Shown here piece by piece: positions 62,405 through 64,000 of a stretch of DNA of 64,000 bases. The first letter of the stretch is position 1; the number at the start of each line of letters is the position of its first letter. The notes beneath the pieces are model-generated. The model worked only from the letters and a program-made list of their open reading frames with translations, was not told where the DNA came from and did no database searches. The stretch covers positions 2,046,001 through 2,110,000 of the forward strand of contig JAUZTG010000042.1 of NCBI GenBank assembly GCA_030734395.1. Reading direction: 5' to 3'. Both the position numbers and the translations under genes were made by a program. Source of the DNA: Sarocladium kiliense. Lineage: Eukaryota > Ascomycota > Sordariomycetes > Hypocreales > Sarocladiaceae.

Positions 62405-64000
62405 CGTGAAGCCGAGACAAGCCAAATTCCCTTTCTCTCTATGTGTCTTTGGCTCTTTCTAGGTCTTGGATCTCTCTAGCAGGACTGAAGGCGGCCACGG
62501 TTGTTGCGCAGAGCTGGGGAACAAGCCGTGAGCCATGCTGCGGCGATAACCCCAGCTCCCACCCTTATACTCGGTGCCGGCGTCCGACGTCGGCACTTTG
62601 AGGGGAGACAAGCGTCATGAAGGGTAGGATCAACAGTCTTGATGATAGGAAACAGACCAGCGCCAGCCAGATTTACCTGATCGCCTCCTCATGTCCCCAC
62701 ACATTGGCCAATTGGCCTGCCTGTTCGAGCAACGCGACCGACTCTGCTTCTCCATAGTCGGCTCTTGTCCGCTCTTGGCAGGCTGAGGGCTTTTCCTGCG
62801 TATCGTGCACGATGTCATTGTCCCTAATCTCAATGTAGTTTGCAGATACCGACTCCAAGCTGTTAATCATATACTTAACCTTAAGTCCTGATGCCCGCTG
62901 TGCTTCCTCTGTCCCCACTGATTAAGGTAGCGTGGCACTCCACCTGTGGCATAACGGCAGGTCTCCTATCACGACGGGTGCCGAAACCAGGTTGCTCATC
63001 AAAGCTGCCCCTCAACTGCCATTGCTGCGACACCTATGGGGTTGAGGCACTGGTGTGATTAATATTCTCAAAAACACCAAAGGACTACTGAACTGTTTTC
63101 CCAAAAATGGAGGTCATTTTCCTTGCTTCAGGAATGTTGCTGTTAGCTTCACAAATGGTGCTCCATGCGTCAGGCATTCTAAGCGAGAGTCGAATTTGCA
63201 CTTTGTTAGAAAAAGCCAGTGACGAGAGAACTATGAGGAGGATTAGTATATGGCCCTTATCAGTTCTCGAAACGTGAATTGGCCATTGCTCATTCTCCAA
63301 TAGTATTTACTCCTTTCGGGCTATAGGGTCGCTTGACGATGACGGGGAATTGGAAGATGAAGGATGAGCAAAGGCTCAGAGTTGAGACAATTGAGGCCAG
63401 AAAGACCTCGATGCCGGCGTCTCAGTAAATGATGAGATTGTAGGAGTCGGAAGATTGTGGGCATATTATTTTATGTTGCCAATTCACACCCATAGGGTAA
63501 GCTGTGGCAAGGGACTTCTGCTGTACACAAAGTTTTTTGAACCATTCTAGGGCGGAACTCTCATCACTCCGCTGAACATGTGCACCGGGGATCGGGGCCA
63601 TCCTCGCGCTTCCTCGGGTTTCTGTGTTTAGGAATTTTTCGCTCTATGAGTATTGAGGCGGATAGATGCAATCAGCCCTTTGCTGAGACACAATGCAGAT
63701 GACGCAACGGTGCGCTAGGGTCGGACTCGACAAACAACCCGCGAGGCAACAAAGACGCAGTTTGCACGGTACAGCAACCCGGACCGTAGGAGTTGAAGCC
63801 GCGGGTGGCGCGAAATCCGACCGTCCGCGGACTGGGGCCTCAATAGCTCCGGGCTGATGAGGCGAAGTGAAAAAGCTCTGTGAACTGTGAGATGGGCCCT
63901 TAGGGCCCCTAGGTTGTCCCTGGGGGATCACCATGGACCAAGGAAAATCGCCGCTTACTCATCCCCACAGGGCTGGACCTCCCTGTGCCTCTCTCCCGCG
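62405..64000. other. 1.6 kb without a recognised gene at the right edge
   Basis: The left part is the promoter of the M14 gene. Open frames further right (for example 63644-63934 minus) have no ATG-led recognisable domain and no splice partners. Nothing else supported. Confidence 0.5.

Noticed and set aside
63644..63934. Minus-strand open frame near the right edge
   Set aside because: Short, compositionally odd, no recognisable domain.

Overview
The window is 64 kb of nuclear DNA from a filamentous ascomycete (Pezizomycotina; a Dothideomycete is my guess, not proven). Reasons: genes on both strands about 3 kb apart, short spliceosomal introns (46-116 nt, GTRNGT donors, YAG acceptors), no operons or Shine-Dalgarno sites, and fungal-only families (Dsc3, Cdc11, Zn2Cys6 factor, Ima1, GH134, fungal P450). 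I place 22 protein genes, one of them cut by the left edge. I see no tRNA, rRNA, CRISPR array or intact transposon. Exon borders below come from reading frames and splice signals, not from transcripts.

Layout. 1-20.6 kb is a dense housekeeping block: a CaMKK/Ssp1-type kinase (5' end missing), ALG2, a peroxisomal enoyl-CoA hydratase/isomerase, a TBC Rab-GAP, the septation scaffold Cdc11, and a large uncharacterised nuclear-type protein that shares a promoter with cdc11. 21-22.3 kb is a secreted Cys-rich protein. 22.3-26.8 kb is gene-poor. 26.8-45.4 kb is again dense: KCS1 inositol-phosphate kinase, a FAD oxidoreductase, an odd small-GTPase-like gene, ALG14, three mitochondrial genes in a row (mS23/RSM25, a PPR protein, COX8), the RNA-exosome helicase MTR4, and DSC3. 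46-64 kb is more accessory: a cytochrome P450, a 3.7 kb gene-poor zone with a decayed gene, a Zn2Cys6 transcription factor, the inner-nuclear-membrane protein IMA1, an MFS transporter, a GH134-type mannanase, and a secreted M14 carboxypeptidase.

How the parts relate. ALG14 and ALG2 act at steps 2 and 4-5 of lipid-linked oligosaccharide assembly on the cytosolic ER face. RSM25, the PPR protein and COX8 all serve mitochondrial gene expression or respiration and sit on adjacent promoters. The last two genes and the one at 21 kb are secreted. There is no biosynthetic gene cluster: the P450 has no backbone synthase beside it.

Most interesting: the GTPase-like gene at 33.8-35.2 kb has Gln for the P-loop Lys and an in-frame TAG just before its G3 motif (DTSG). 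A possible 60-nt in-frame intron would remove both. Other leads are a pair of ACGCGT cell-cycle boxes between cdc11 and the unknown gene, a fatty-acid-response motif upstream of the SKL-ending enzyme, and upstream ORFs overlapping the starts of KCS1 and the PPR gene.
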